This document shows positions 53,483 through 62,777 of a stretch of DNA of 64,000 bases, in pieces. Location: positions 1-64,000 of the forward strand of contig DWYY01000072.1 in assembly GCA_019118445.1 (NCBI GenBank), read 5' to 3'. The notes below the pieces were generated by a model. That model did not search any database. It was given only the letters and a program-made list of their open reading frames with translations, and was not told the origin of the DNA. A program made the translations under genes and the position numbers. This DNA comes from Candidatus Eisenbergiella merdipullorum (GTDB lineage Bacteria > Bacillota > Clostridia > Lachnospirales > Lachnospiraceae). Every line of letters begins with the position of its first letter. Positions within the stretch are counted from its first letter, which is position 1.

Positions 53483-54301
53483 ATGCGGATAGGCGGAAAA
53501 GAATTATTGGACAGTGGCAGGACTTATATCTGGGGGATCCTGAATGTAACACCGGACTCCTTTTCGGACGGAGGAAGATATGACCGGCTGGACGCCGCCC
53601 TGCGGCAGGTGGAGCGGATGCTTGCGGAAGGAATGGATGTGCTGGATATCGGCGGGGAATCCACCAGGCCGGGACATGAGCAGATTTCCATAGAGGAGGA
53701 GATCGGGCGGGTGGCTCCGGTGATCGAGGCGGTAAAGGACCGTTTCGATGTACCGGTTTCCCTGGATACCTATAAATATGAAGTGGCGCGCGCCGGCGCG
53801 CAGGCTGGGGCGGACCTGATCAACGATATCTGGGGGCTGAAGTATGATGAGGGCCAGATGGCCGCGTTCCTTGCAAAGAGCGGCCTGCCCTGCTGCCTGA
53901 TGCATAACCGCAGGGAGGCGGAATATGAAAACTTTCTCCTGGATATGCACGCGGATCTGGAAGAAACGCTCCGTATTGCCGAAGCAGCGGGCATCCGGAA
54001 GGAAAGGATCATCCTGGATCCGGGCGTGGGCTTTGCAAAGTCTGCGCAGCAGAATCTGGAAGTGCTTGCCAATCTGGATGTCTTCCGTGACCTGGGCTGC
54101 CCGCTGCTCCTTGGCGCGTCAAGGAAATCGGTGATCGGGCTTGCGCTGTCCCTTCCGGTGACGGAGCGGCTGGAAGGCACGCTGGTCACGACAGTGTTCG
54201 CGGTGCTGGCCGGGTACTCCCATGTGCGGGTGCATGATGTAAAGGAAAACGTGCGGGCGGCCAGGATGGCGGAGGCCATTGCAAAATACAGACGGATATG
54301 A
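53483..54301 (+). CDS. folP: dihydropteroate synthase
   Basis: 272 residues. ILNVTPDSFSDGGR, DIGGESTRPG, NDIWG, DPGVGFAKS, GASRKSVIG and VRVHDVKE cover the pterin and p-aminobenzoate sites of the TIM barrel. This is the sulfonamide target. GGAAGG (53471-53476) lies 6 bases before ATG 53483; an ATG at 53462, overlapping the folE stop, would add seven residues. Confidence 0.95.
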   Translation: MRIGGKELLDSGRTYIWGILNVTPDSFSDGGRYDRLDAALRQVERMLAEGMDVLDIGGESTRPGHEQISIEEEIGRVAPVIEAVKDRFDVPVSLDTYKYEVARAGAQAGADLINDIWGLKYDEGQMAAFLAKSGLPCCLMHNRREAEYENFLLDMHADLEETLRIAEAAGIRKERIILDPGVGFAKSAQQNLEVLANLDVFRDLGCPLLLGASRKSVIGLALSLPVTERLEGTLVTTVFAVLAGYSHVRVHDVKENVRAARMAEAIAKYRRI

Positions 54302-54325
54302 GAAAAAGAGGAGCAAAAGACGGAT

Positions 54326-55168
54326 ATGGATCAGATCAGGATTCAGGGACTCAGGATCTACGCCAGGCACGGCGTTTATGAGGAAGAAAGGAAGCTGGGG
54401 CAGAGCTTTTATGTGGACGCCAGGCTGGATATGGACCTGCGCGCGGCAGGAGAAAGGGACGATCTGGACTTTTCCGCGGATTACGGCGCGGTCTGCAAAA
54501 AGATCGTGGAGGTCATGACGGGAGAGGACTTTCGGCTGATCGAAGCGGCTGCGCACCGGACGGCGCAGGAGGTGCTGCTTTCCTTCCCTGCGGTGCAAAG
54601 CATCACGCTCACGCTCCACAAGCCGCAGGCGCCGATCGCGCTCCCCTTTGAAGATGTGGCCGTGCGCATTAAGCGGGGATGGCATACCGCCTATGTGGCG
54701 TCAGGTTCCAATCTGGGAGACAGGGAAGCCTTTCTCAGGATGGGGATCGATGGGCTGAACGCCCATCCGCTCTGCCGGGTGGAGCAAGTGGCGCCGGTTT
54801 ATGAGACCACGCCCTACGGCGGCGTTGAGCAGGGAGAATTTCTCAATACGGTCATGAAGGTCAGGACCCTTCTGGAGCCGGATCAGCTCCTGAGGCTTCT
54901 GCAGGAGACGGAAAACTCGGCCGGAAGGGAACGGAAGGTGCACTGGGGCCCGCGGACGCTGGACCTGGATCTGCTGCTTTATGATGACCGGATCCTGGAG
55001 ACGCCCCGGCTGATCGTGCCCCATCCGGATATGGAGAACCGGGATTTTGTGCTCAAGCCTCTTTCTGACCTCGCGCCGGGATTGGTCCATCCGGTCAGCG
55101 GGCAGACCATCCTCGGCCTTTTGCGGCGGCTGGAGAAAAACGGGGAGCTTCATGTGAAATCTATGTAA
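54326..55168 (+). CDS. folBK: dihydroneopterin aldolase - HPPK fusion
   Basis: 280 residues. Residues 1-118 are FolB (IRIQGLRIYARHGVYEEERKLGQSFYVD, with the catalytic Glu and Lys LTLHKPQAP). Residues 125-280 are FolK, hydroxymethyldihydropterin pyrophosphokinase (YVASGSNLGDREAFL, VYETTPYGG, RTLDLDLLLYDD, VPHPDMENRDFVL). The fusion channels two consecutive folate steps and is common in Clostridia. It completes the folE-folP-folBK pathway before FolC. Confidence 0.95.
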   Translation: MDQIRIQGLRIYARHGVYEEERKLGQSFYVDARLDMDLRAAGERDDLDFSADYGAVCKKIVEVMTGEDFRLIEAAAHRTAQEVLLSFPAVQSITLTLHKPQAPIALPFEDVAVRIKRGWHTAYVASGSNLGDREAFLRMGIDGLNAHPLCRVEQVAPVYETTPYGGVEQGEFLNTVMKVRTLLEPDQLLRLLQETENSAGRERKVHWGPRTLDLDLLLYDDRILETPRLIVPHPDMENRDFVLKPLSDLAPGLVHPVSGQTILGLLRRLEKNGELHVKSM

Positions 55169-55185
55169 AATCTCATCCTGTCCGG

Positions 55186-55214
55186 TTGCGGGATGACGTA
55201 TAAAGAGATACTAT
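55186..55214 (+). promoter_or_regulatory. promoter of pheA
   Basis: TTGCGG (55186-55191), 17 bases, TACTAT (55209-55214). A hairpin GAATACGGA/TCCGTATTC with a 4-base loop (55221-55242) lies in the short leader, without a T tract. Confidence 0.6.
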
Positions 55215-55260
55215 TGAGAAGAATACGGATCCGTCCGTATTCTTCCGGAACGGAGGAGCT

Positions 55261-56385
55261 ATGGATTTACAGGAACTGAGGACACAGATCGACGGCGTGG
55301 ACGAACAGATCGTCAGTCTGTTTGAAAAGCGGATGAAGATTTCCGAAGAGGTGGCAAGGTACAAGATCGAGACCGGGAAAAAGGTATTTGACCGGACGCG
55401 GGAAAAAGAAAAGATTGCGGCGGTACAGTCCATGGTCCATAACGATTTTAACCGGACGGCAGTCGGAGAGCTGTTTGAGCAGATCATGTCCATGAGCAGA
55501 AAGCTGCAGTATCAGATCCTGGCGGAAAAAGGAAGTATCGGACGCCTTCCCTTTATTCCGGTGGATTCCCTCGGAATGGACGGGGCGCGCGTGGTGTTCC
55601 AGGGAGCGGAGGGCGCGTTTTCCCAGGCGGCGATGATCCGGTATTTCGGGGAAGGGATCAACAGCTTTCATGTGGATACCTTCCGGGACGCGTTCTGCGC
55701 CATTGAAGAGGGAAGCGCGGACTTCGCGGTGCTTCCCATCGAAAATTCTACGGCGGGCATCGTGAATGAGATCTATGATCTGCTGGTGGAATTTGAGAAT
55801 TATATCGTAGGAGAACAGATCATCAAGATCGAGCACTGCCTGCTGGTCCTGCCGGGTACGAAGATGGAGGAGATCAGGACCGTATATTCCCATCCCCAGT
55901 CCCTGATGCAGAGTGCCAGATTCCTTTCCCAGCATGAATGGAGGCAGATCAGCCTTCCCAACAATGCATTTGCCGCGAGGAAGGTGGCAGAGGACGGCGA
56001 CAGGAGCCAGGCCGCCATCGCGGGAGAATACGCGGGTAAGGTCTATGGGCTTGAGGTGCTCAAGAAACCGGTAAATCAGTCCGCCACCAATTCCACCCGT
56101 TTTATCGTGATCACCAACCAGAAGATCTTCCGGAAGGATGCGAAGAAGATCAGCATCTGTTTTGAAGTCCCCAACGAGAGCGGTTCCCTGTATCATATGC
56201 TCTCTCATTTTATCTATAACAACCTGAACATGACCAAGATCGAAAGCCGTCCCCTCGAAGGGAGAAACTGGGAATACCGGTTTTTTATCGACTTTGACGG
56301 GAACCTGGAGGACAGCGCGGTGAAAAACGCCCTGCGCGGCCTGCGGGACGAGGCGAGAAACATGCGTGTGCTGGGCAACTACTGA
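55261..56385 (+). CDS. pheA: bifunctional chorismate mutase / prephenate dehydratase
   Basis: 374 residues. AroQ chorismate mutase at residues 1-85 (LRTQIDGVDEQIVSLFEKRMKISEEVARYK), prephenate dehydratase about 105-285 (FQGAEGAFSQAAM, LPIENSTAGIVNEIYDLL, SATNSTRFIVI), and an ACT domain at the end (ESRPLEGRNWEYRFFIDFDG) for phenylalanine feedback. It makes phenylpyruvate. GGAGGAGCT precedes the ATG. No T-box leader motif was seen. Confidence 0.95.
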   Translation: MDLQELRTQIDGVDEQIVSLFEKRMKISEEVARYKIETGKKVFDRTREKEKIAAVQSMVHNDFNRTAVGELFEQIMSMSRKLQYQILAEKGSIGRLPFIPVDSLGMDGARVVFQGAEGAFSQAAMIRYFGEGINSFHVDTFRDAFCAIEEGSADFAVLPIENSTAGIVNEIYDLLVEFENYIVGEQIIKIEHCLLVLPGTKMEEIRTVYSHPQSLMQSARFLSQHEWRQISLPNNAFAARKVAEDGDRSQAAIAGEYAGKVYGLEVLKKPVNQSATNSTRFIVITNQKIFRKDAKKISICFEVPNESGSLYHMLSHFIYNNLNMTKIESRPLEGRNWEYRFFIDFDGNLEDSAVKNALRGLRDEARNMRVLGNY

Positions 56386-56443
56386 CAGGAAGGGAAGCCA
56401 CCGGTGCACGGACAGGCACATCCCTGCAGGAAGGAAGAAGATA

Positions 56444-57742
56444 ATGAGAGAAAAAGAGCTGATCGTATACCGCGATTTCGGGAAAGAGGGACGGATCCTT
56501 TCGGATATGGCATGGATCTTGCGCCATTATCAGGAGAAACAGGAGAAGGCGCGCGCAAAGCTGTACGCCTGCATGAGCGGCCTTCTGGGGCTGGCGGGGA
56601 CCCACGGGTTTTCCGGGAATCTGTGGCACTGTTATCTGAGCAATCTCCTGGTCAATCATGAAAATAGCTACAGCCGTTCCTGCGAGATCAGGGGAGCGGT
56701 GGAAGGGACCGTAAACGAAGCTGTCCTGCATGACATCGCCATTTTCCGGGAGCTGTTTGAATTTGATTTTGCAGGCGCTGCCCGCGCGCTCCAGGTTCCC
56801 GAATTTCTGCAGGCGCTTTCCTATACGGGAAATGAACAGGAGAGCCGGGTCTATAACACCCGTATCCGCGACCGGATCTGCACGCTTGCCGTCCGGCTTT
56901 CGCAGGCCGCTTCCGCAGAAGAGATGAAGGAGCGCCTGACGGAGTTCTACCGGGAATACGGCGTCGGGAAATTCGGCCTTCACAAGGCGTTCCGCATCGG
57001 GCATAAGAGGACGGGGGACGGAGAGGAAGCGGTGGTGATCGAGCCGATCTTAAACATCGCGCATGTCCGTCTTTCCGATCTGGTGGGCTATGAGACGGCG
57101 AAGAAAAAGCTCGTTGAAAATACGGAGGCATTTGTCGCCGGAAGGAAGGCGAACAACTGCCTGCTTTATGGGGATGCGGGAACGGGAAAATCCTCCAGCA
57201 TCAAGGCCATTGCCAACGAATACTATGACAGGGGCCTGCGTATCATTGAGGTATACCGGCACCAGTTCCGGGATCTGAACGACGTGATCGCCCAGATCAA
57301 GCACAGGAATTATAAATTCATCATTTACATGGACGACCTGAGCTTTGAGGATTTCGAGACGGAATATAAATATCTGAAGGCGGTGATCGAGGGCGGACTG
57401 GAAAAGAAGCCGGACAACGTCCTGATCTACGCCACCTCTAACAGAAGGCATCTGATCCGTGAGAAATTCAGCGATAAGCGGGAGCAGGACGATGACCTGC
57501 ATGCAAACGACACCGTGCAGGAAAAACTGTCTCTGGTCTACCGTTTCGGGGTGACGATCTATTTCGGCGCGCCGGATAAGGCTCAGTTCCAGCAGATTGT
57601 CAAAACCCTTGCCGAAAGAAACGGCATCACGCTTCCGGAAGATGAGCTCCTCGCAGAAGCGAACAAATGGGAGCTGTTCCACGGCGGGCTTTCCGGAAGG
57701 ACGGCACAGCAGTTCATCGACTATCTGTCCGGCACCAGATAA
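56444..57742 (+). CDS. AAA-type ATPase, DUF815 family
   Basis: 432 residues. The C-terminal half is the DUF815 ATPase: Walker A YGDAGTGKSSSIKAI near residue 243, Walker B-like FIIYMDDLSFEDFETEYKYLKAVIEGG, and ATSNRRHLIREKFSD. The N-terminal half is helical and unassigned. The cellular role of DUF815 proteins is unknown. AAGGAAG precedes ATG 56444. It lies four bases before a Ppx/GppA gene and polyphosphate kinase, suggesting a link to polyphosphate or stringent control. Confidence 0.85.
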   Translation: MREKELIVYRDFGKEGRILSDMAWILRHYQEKQEKARAKLYACMSGLLGLAGTHGFSGNLWHCYLSNLLVNHENSYSRSCEIRGAVEGTVNEAVLHDIAIFRELFEFDFAGAARALQVPEFLQALSYTGNEQESRVYNTRIRDRICTLAVRLSQAASAEEMKERLTEFYREYGVGKFGLHKAFRIGHKRTGDGEEAVVIEPILNIAHVRLSDLVGYETAKKKLVENTEAFVAGRKANNCLLYGDAGTGKSSSIKAIANEYYDRGLRIIEVYRHQFRDLNDVIAQIKHRNYKFIIYMDDLSFEDFETEYKYLKAVIEGGLEKKPDNVLIYATSNRRHLIREKFSDKREQDDDLHANDTVQEKLSLVYRFGVTIYFGAPDKAQFQQIVKTLAERNGITLPEDELLAEANKWELFHGGLSGRTAQQFIDYLSGTR

Positions 57743-57757
57743 AGAATGGAGAGAAAC

Positions 57758-59296
57758 GTGAAAACATTTGCAGCGATAGATGTGGGCTCCTATGAGCTTG
57801 CTATGAAAATATTTGAATTTTCATCCAAAACGGGAATGAAGGAGATCGATCACATCCGGCACAGGCTCGATCTGGGGAACGACACCTTCGCCACCGGGAA
57901 GATCAGCTACGAAAAGGTGGATGAGCTCTGCTACATCCTCCGGGAGTTTACAGGCATCATGAAGACCTACCGGGTAGAAGGTTACAAGGCCTACGGTACC
58001 AGCGCCATCAGGGAGACGGAAAATACGGCGATCGTCCTAGATCAGATCCGCCAGAGGACCGGGATCAGCATTGATGTGCTCTCCAATTCCGAGCAGCGTT
58101 TCCTGGATTACAAATCTATCGCCTTGAAAGGGGAAGATTTCGGAAAGATCATTGAAAAGGGTACGGCCATTGTGGATATCGGAGGCGGCAGCATCCAGCT
58201 TTCTCTGTTCGACAAGGACACGCTGGTGGCGACGCAGAACCTGCGCATCGGCGTGCTGCGCCTGCAGGAGCTTCTTGGAGAACTGAACGCCAGGCCCTCC
58301 AAATATGAGAGCCTTTTGGAGGAGATGATCGACAGCCAGCTTGCCGTGTTCAAAAGGATGTACCTGAAGGACCGTGATGTGGAGAACATCATCGTCGTGG
58401 ATGACTATGTATCCATGCTGATGCAGAAACGGCTTGCGGGTTCCCAGAGTGCAGGCTATGTGGACAGTGAAGGCTACAGCCGGTTTATGGAATACCTGCG
58501 CACCCATTCCAAAGAGGAAGCCGCCGCTCACTTTGACGTGTCGGAGGAGAACCTGAAGCTGATCTGCATTTCCGCCACGCTTCTGAGGCGTGTTGTGAAG
58601 CTGATGGACGCGAAGCTGATCTGGGCGCCGGGCGTGTCGCTCTGTGACGGCATCGCCTATGAATACGCGGAGAAGAATAAGATCCTGGTACCAAAGCATG
58701 ACTTTGAGCAGGATATCGTGGCCTGCGCCAGAAATATCAGCAAGCGTTTCTTGGGAAGCAAACGCAGAGGGGAGACGCTGGAGCATATCTGCATGACAAT
58801 CTTTGACAGCATGAAAAAGGTCCATGGGCTGGGAAAGAGGGAGCGGCTGCTTTTGCGCATCGCGGCGCTCCTGCATGACTGCGGAAAATACATCAGCATG
58901 GTGAATCTGGGCGAATGCTCCTATCAGATCATTATGGCAACGGAGATCATTGGCCTGTCCCACAGGGAAAGGGAGATCGTGGCGAATGTGGTCCGCTACA
59001 ACCACCAGCCGTTTGTCTATGATGAAAAGCTCGGCGCACCGACGGGTATGGACAATTCGTCCTACTTAACCATTGCCAAGCTGACCGCGATCCTCCGGGT
59101 AGCGAACGGACTGGACCGCAGCCATAAACAGAAGTTTAAGGATTTCAAGACCGCGCTGAAGGAAAACAAACTGATCATCACGGTGAATACGGCGGAGGAC
59201 ATCACGCTGGAAAAGGGCCTGTTCGGCGCGAAGGCAGCTTTCTTTGAAGAGGTGTTCAGCGTCCGCCCTGTCATCAGGCAGAAAAAGTTCATTTAA
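57758..59296 (+). CDS. Ppx/GppA phosphatase family protein with C-terminal HD domain
   Basis: About 512 residues. ASKHA-type actin-fold domain with AAIDVGSYELAMKIF, GTSAIRETEN, VDIGGGSIQLSLF; C-terminal HD-type domain about residues 320-490 with LLHDCGKYI. Family members cut polyphosphate or pppGpp. GGAGAG lies 4-5 bases before GTG 57758, giving the typical MKTFAAIDVG start; ATG 57746 is the alternative. Adjacent to ppk, so exopolyphosphatase is likely. Confidence 0.87.
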   Translation: MKTFAAIDVGSYELAMKIFEFSSKTGMKEIDHIRHRLDLGNDTFATGKISYEKVDELCYILREFTGIMKTYRVEGYKAYGTSAIRETENTAIVLDQIRQRTGISIDVLSNSEQRFLDYKSIALKGEDFGKIIEKGTAIVDIGGGSIQLSLFDKDTLVATQNLRIGVLRLQELLGELNARPSKYESLLEEMIDSQLAVFKRMYLKDRDVENIIVVDDYVSMLMQKRLAGSQSAGYVDSEGYSRFMEYLRTHSKEEAAAHFDVSEENLKLICISATLLRRVVKLMDAKLIWAPGVSLCDGIAYEYAEKNKILVPKHDFEQDIVACARNISKRFLGSKRRGETLEHICMTIFDSMKKVHGLGKRERLLLRIAALLHDCGKYISMVNLGECSYQIIMATEIIGLSHREREIVANVVRYNHQPFVYDEKLGAPTGMDNSSYLTIAKLTAILRVANGLDRSHKQKFKDFKTALKENKLIITVNTAEDITLEKGLFGAKAAFFEEVFSVRPVIRQKKFI

Positions 59297-59310
59297 GGAG
59301 AAGTAGGGAA

Positions 59311-61464
59311 ATGGCTGAGAAGAAAAATGTAGAGGAAAAGACCTTTCTGGACCCTTCGCTTTATACCAACAGGGAGCTGAGCTGGCTTTTATTTGACAAA
59401 AGGGTGCTGTCTGAAGCCAGGGACAGACAGATCCCGCTTTTCGAGCGTCTGAAATTTTTGAGCATCACCGCTTCCAACCTGGATGAATTTTTCATGGTGC
59501 GCGTGGCGTCCCTGAAGGATATGGTGAACGCGAAATATACGAAAAAGGACATCGCGGGGCTGACTGCCGGAGAACAGCTTTCGGAGATCACGGCCGCGGC
59601 GCACGAGCTCGTCGCACAGCAGTATTCCACCTACAACCGTTCCCTGCTCCCTCTCTTAAAGGCGAACGGGCTGACGGTGGTGGAGAAGCATGAAGACCTG
59701 GATGAAAAACAGGCCGCCTACGTGGACGATTATTTTGAGGAAAACGTGTATCCTGTGCTCACTCCCATGGCGGTGGATTCCTCCCGGCCCTTCCCGCTGA
59801 TCCGCAACAAATCCCTGAACATAGGTTCCCTCCTTTCCAGGAAGGGAGAAAAGAAGGAACTGGAATTTGCCACGGTCCAGGTGCCGAGCGTCCTTGCCAG
59901 AGTGGTGGAGATCCCGGCGGGAGAGGACGGAAACCGTGCGGTGATCCTGCTGGAAGAGATCATTGAGCGCAATATCTCCAAACTGTTCCTGAATTATGAC
60001 GTGGTCTGTTCCCACCCTTTCCGGATCATGCGGAACGCCGACCTGACCATTGATGAGGACGAGGCGGAGGATCTGTTAAAAGAGATCGAGAAGCAGTTAA
60101 AGAAAAGACAGTGGGGCCAGGCCATCCGCCTTGAGGTTGAGGCGGGCATCGACAAGAGGCTGCTTTCCATCATCAAAAAGGAGCTTTCCATCGAGGAGGA
60201 GGACATCTACCGGATCGACGGCCCGCTGGACCTCACCTTCCTGATGAAGATGTACGGCCTTTCCGGATTTGAGCATCTGAAGGCGGAAAAATATGAACCC
60301 CAGCCTGTGCCGGAGTTCATGGGAGAGGGTTCTGTTTTTGACCAGATCAAGAAGGGGGATATCCTCCTGCATCATCCTTACCAGTCCTTTGAGCCGGTGG
60401 TCCGCTTCGTGCGGGAGGCTGCGAAGGACCCGGAGGTGCTGGCCATCAAGCAGACCCTGTACCGGGTCAGCGGCAATTCTCCGATCATCGCCGCCCTTGC
60501 CCAGGCTGCGGAGAACGGCAAGCAGGTTTCTGTGCTGGTGGAGCTGAAGGCGCGTTTTGATGAGGAAAACAACATTGTCTGGGCGAAAAAGCTGGAGAAA
60601 GCGGGCTGCCATGTGATCTATGGTCTGGTGGGCTTAAAGACCCACAGCAAGATCACGCTGGTGGTGAGACGGGAGGAAGACGGCATCCGCCGTTATGTGC
60701 ATCTGGGGACCGGAAACTACAACGACGCCACGGCGAAGCAGTATACGGATATCGGCATGATGACCTGTTCCGAAGCGATCGGAGAAGATGCGACGGCTGT
60801 GTTCAACATGCTTTCCGGTTATTCGGAGCCGCTTTCCTGGAATAAGCTGTCTCTCGCCCCTCTGTGGCTGAAGGATAAGTTTCTGTACCTGATCGGCCGT
60901 GAGGCAGAGCATGCAAAAGCAGGAGAAAAGGGACATATCGTTGCGAAGATGAATTCCCTGTGCGACCGGGATGTGATCGCCGCGCTGTATGCGGCAAGCG
61001 CGGCCGGCGTGAAGATCGATCTGATCGTGCGCGGCATCTGCTGTCTGAAGGTGGGGATCCCCGGCGTGAGCGAGAACATCACCGTCCGCTCCATTGTGGG
61101 GACCTTCCTGGAGCACTGCCGGATCTTCTATTTTGAAAACGCTGGAAAGAGCGAGGTCTACTGCGGCAGTGCAGACTGGATGCCCCGTAACCTGGAGCGC
61201 CGCGTGGAGATCCTGTTTCCCGTGGAGGATCCTAAGCTGAAAGAGAAGCTGATCCATATCCTGGATGTGCAGATGGCGGATACCCTGAAGGCCCAGGTGC
61301 TCCTTCCCGACGGAAGCTATGAAAAGGTGGACCGCAGGGGCAAGGAGCCCATCAACGCGCAGGAGGTGTTCTGCCGGGAAGCTATAGAGGCTGCGAAGGC
61401 GGAAGCGGAGGAAGGAAAGGACAGCCGGGTGTTCATTCCGGAAATGCATGTGAAGGAAGAATGA
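59311..61464 (+). CDS. ppk1: polyphosphate kinase
   Basis: 717 residues, full PPK1 length. NRELSWLLFDKRVLSEA at the N-terminus, LKARFDEENNIVWAKKLEKAG, THSKITLVVRREEDGIRRYVHLGTGNYND (catalytic His region) and ADWMPRNLERRVEILFPV are diagnostic. It makes polyphosphate from ATP reversibly. It follows the Ppx/GppA gene by 14 bases, forming a synthesis/degradation pair. GGAGAAGTAGGG precedes the ATG. Confidence 0.96.
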   Translation: MAEKKNVEEKTFLDPSLYTNRELSWLLFDKRVLSEARDRQIPLFERLKFLSITASNLDEFFMVRVASLKDMVNAKYTKKDIAGLTAGEQLSEITAAAHELVAQQYSTYNRSLLPLLKANGLTVVEKHEDLDEKQAAYVDDYFEENVYPVLTPMAVDSSRPFPLIRNKSLNIGSLLSRKGEKKELEFATVQVPSVLARVVEIPAGEDGNRAVILLEEIIERNISKLFLNYDVVCSHPFRIMRNADLTIDEDEAEDLLKEIEKQLKKRQWGQAIRLEVEAGIDKRLLSIIKKELSIEEEDIYRIDGPLDLTFLMKMYGLSGFEHLKAEKYEPQPVPEFMGEGSVFDQIKKGDILLHHPYQSFEPVVRFVREAAKDPEVLAIKQTLYRVSGNSPIIAALAQAAENGKQVSVLVELKARFDEENNIVWAKKLEKAGCHVIYGLVGLKTHSKITLVVRREEDGIRRYVHLGTGNYNDATAKQYTDIGMMTCSEAIGEDATAVFNMLSGYSEPLSWNKLSLAPLWLKDKFLYLIGREAEHAKAGEKGHIVAKMNSLCDRDVIAALYAASAAGVKIDLIVRGICCLKVGIPGVSENITVRSIVGTFLEHCRIFYFENAGKSEVYCGSADWMPRNLERRVEILFPVEDPKLKEKLIHILDVQMADTLKAQVLLPDGSYEKVDRRGKEPINAQEVFCREAIEAAKAEAEEGKDSRVFIPEMHVKEE

Positions 61465-61495
61465 CGGCCTGCTTTGTCCCGGTATGGAGGAAACG

Positions 61496-62077
61496 ATGAA
61501 ATATCAGATCATACTCGCGAGCGCTTCTTCCAGAAGGAGAGAGCTGCTCGCTCAGATCGGCATCCCCTTTACGGTGCAGGCCGCAGAAGGAGAAGAAAAG
61601 TGCGAAGCCAGGCTCCCTCAGAAGCAGGTGGAGGAGCTGTCCTTTCACAAAGCGCTGGAAATTGCCGGGAAGGCGGAAGGAAACGTTGTGGTCATCGGCG
61701 CGGACACCCTCGTTTTCTTCCGCGGAAAGCCTCTCGGAAAGCCGCGGGATGAGAAAGAGGCGGCAGGGATGCTGAAAACCCTGCAGGGACAGACGCACCA
61801 GGTTTATACGGGCGTGACCCTCATCTGGCATCACAGGGGAGCCCTGCGGCAGCGGAGTTTTCACGAGCGCACCGATGTGACGGTCTATCCCATGACGGAG
61901 GAAGAGATCCTGGATTACGTAAAAAGCGGGGAGCCGATGGACAAGGCCGGCGCTTACGGCATCCAGGGGCTGTTTGCAAAATTTATAAGGAAGATCGAAG
62001 GAGATTATTATAACGTGGTGGGGCTTCCCGTGGGACGCCTCTACCAGGAGATGAAAGCGGAAGGACTGCTGCAGTGA
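61496..62077 (+). CDS. maf: Maf family nucleoside triphosphate pyrophosphatase
   Basis: 193 residues. ILASASSRRRELLAQIG, VVIGADTLVFFRGKPLGKPRDE and GEPMDKAGAYGIQG are the Maf motifs. It hydrolyses dTTP/UTP or modified nucleotides, possibly in house-cleaning or septum control. GGAGG 5 bases before ATG 61496 selects it over ATG 61484. Confidence 0.93.
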   Translation: MKYQIILASASSRRRELLAQIGIPFTVQAAEGEEKCEARLPQKQVEELSFHKALEIAGKAEGNVVVIGADTLVFFRGKPLGKPRDEKEAAGMLKTLQGQTHQVYTGVTLIWHHRGALRQRSFHERTDVTVYPMTEEEILDYVKSGEPMDKAGAYGIQGLFAKFIRKIEGDYYNVVGLPVGRLYQEMKAEGLLQ

Positions 62078-62096
62078 CAGCGGAATGGAAAACAGG

Positions 62097-62777
62097 ATGA
62101 AAAAAGCGGTGATCTTTGATCTGGATGGGACGCTTGCAGACACCATCGCGTCCATCACATACTGTGGGAACCTGGCCCTTGCCCAGTTCGGCCTGCCCTC
62201 CTTTCAGGAGGCGGACTATAAATATTTCGCTGGGGACGGCGCGGCCATGCTCGTCCGCCGCGCGCTTCTTGCGGCGGGAGATGAAAAGCTCGCACATTAT
62301 GACGAGGTATATGCGGCATACCGGAAGATCTTTGCGAAGGACTGCATGTATCAGGTGAAGCCCTGCGACGGGATCGTGCCGCTGCTTACGGAACTGAAAA
62401 AGAGAGGAGTCCGGACCGCTGTCCTTTCCAACAAGCCGGATGCGGACAGCCGCCGGGTGGTGGAGGAGCTGTTCGGAAAAGGCTTTTTTGACCATATACA
62501 GGGACAGAAGGACGGGATTCCCAGAAAGCCCGATCCGGCAGGTGTGTACCGGATCATGGAAGCGTTCGGCCTGGAAGCGGAGGATTTTCTCTATGTAGGG
62601 GACAGCAGCGTGGACATGAAAACCGGAAAGGCGGCGGGAATCTATACGGTGGGCGTGCTGTGGGGGTTCCGGGACCGGAAGGAACTTGAGGAAAACGGGG
62701 CGGACGCCGTGATCGGACGGCCTGAGGAGCTGCTGGACTGTCTGGATGAAAAACAGGAAAGGCAGGTATCGGGATGA
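62097..62777 (+). CDS. HAD-family phosphatase, phosphoglycolate phosphatase-like
   Basis: 226 residues. HAD motif I VIFDLDGTLADT, motif II VLSNKPDAD, and motif IV YVGDSSVDMKTGKAAG with a cap domain between I and II. It resembles Gph/PpaX enzymes acting on small phosphomonoesters, but the substrate is not readable. ATG 62085 would add four residues. The last bases overlap the next HAD gene (ATGA). Confidence 0.87.
   Translation: MKKAVIFDLDGTLADTIASITYCGNLALAQFGLPSFQEADYKYFAGDGAAMLVRRALLAAGDEKLAHYDEVYAAYRKIFAKDCMYQVKPCDGIVPLLTELKKRGVRTAVLSNKPDADSRRVVEELFGKGFFDHIQGQKDGIPRKPDPAGVYRIMEAFGLEAEDFLYVGDSSVDMKTGKAAGIYTVGVLWGFRDRKELEENGADAVIGRPEELLDCLDEKQERQVSG

Noticed and set aside
55169-55260. T-box leader for pheA
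   Set aside because: The gap is under 100 bases and lacks the T-box GGGTGGNACCRCG sequence; only a simple hairpin is present.
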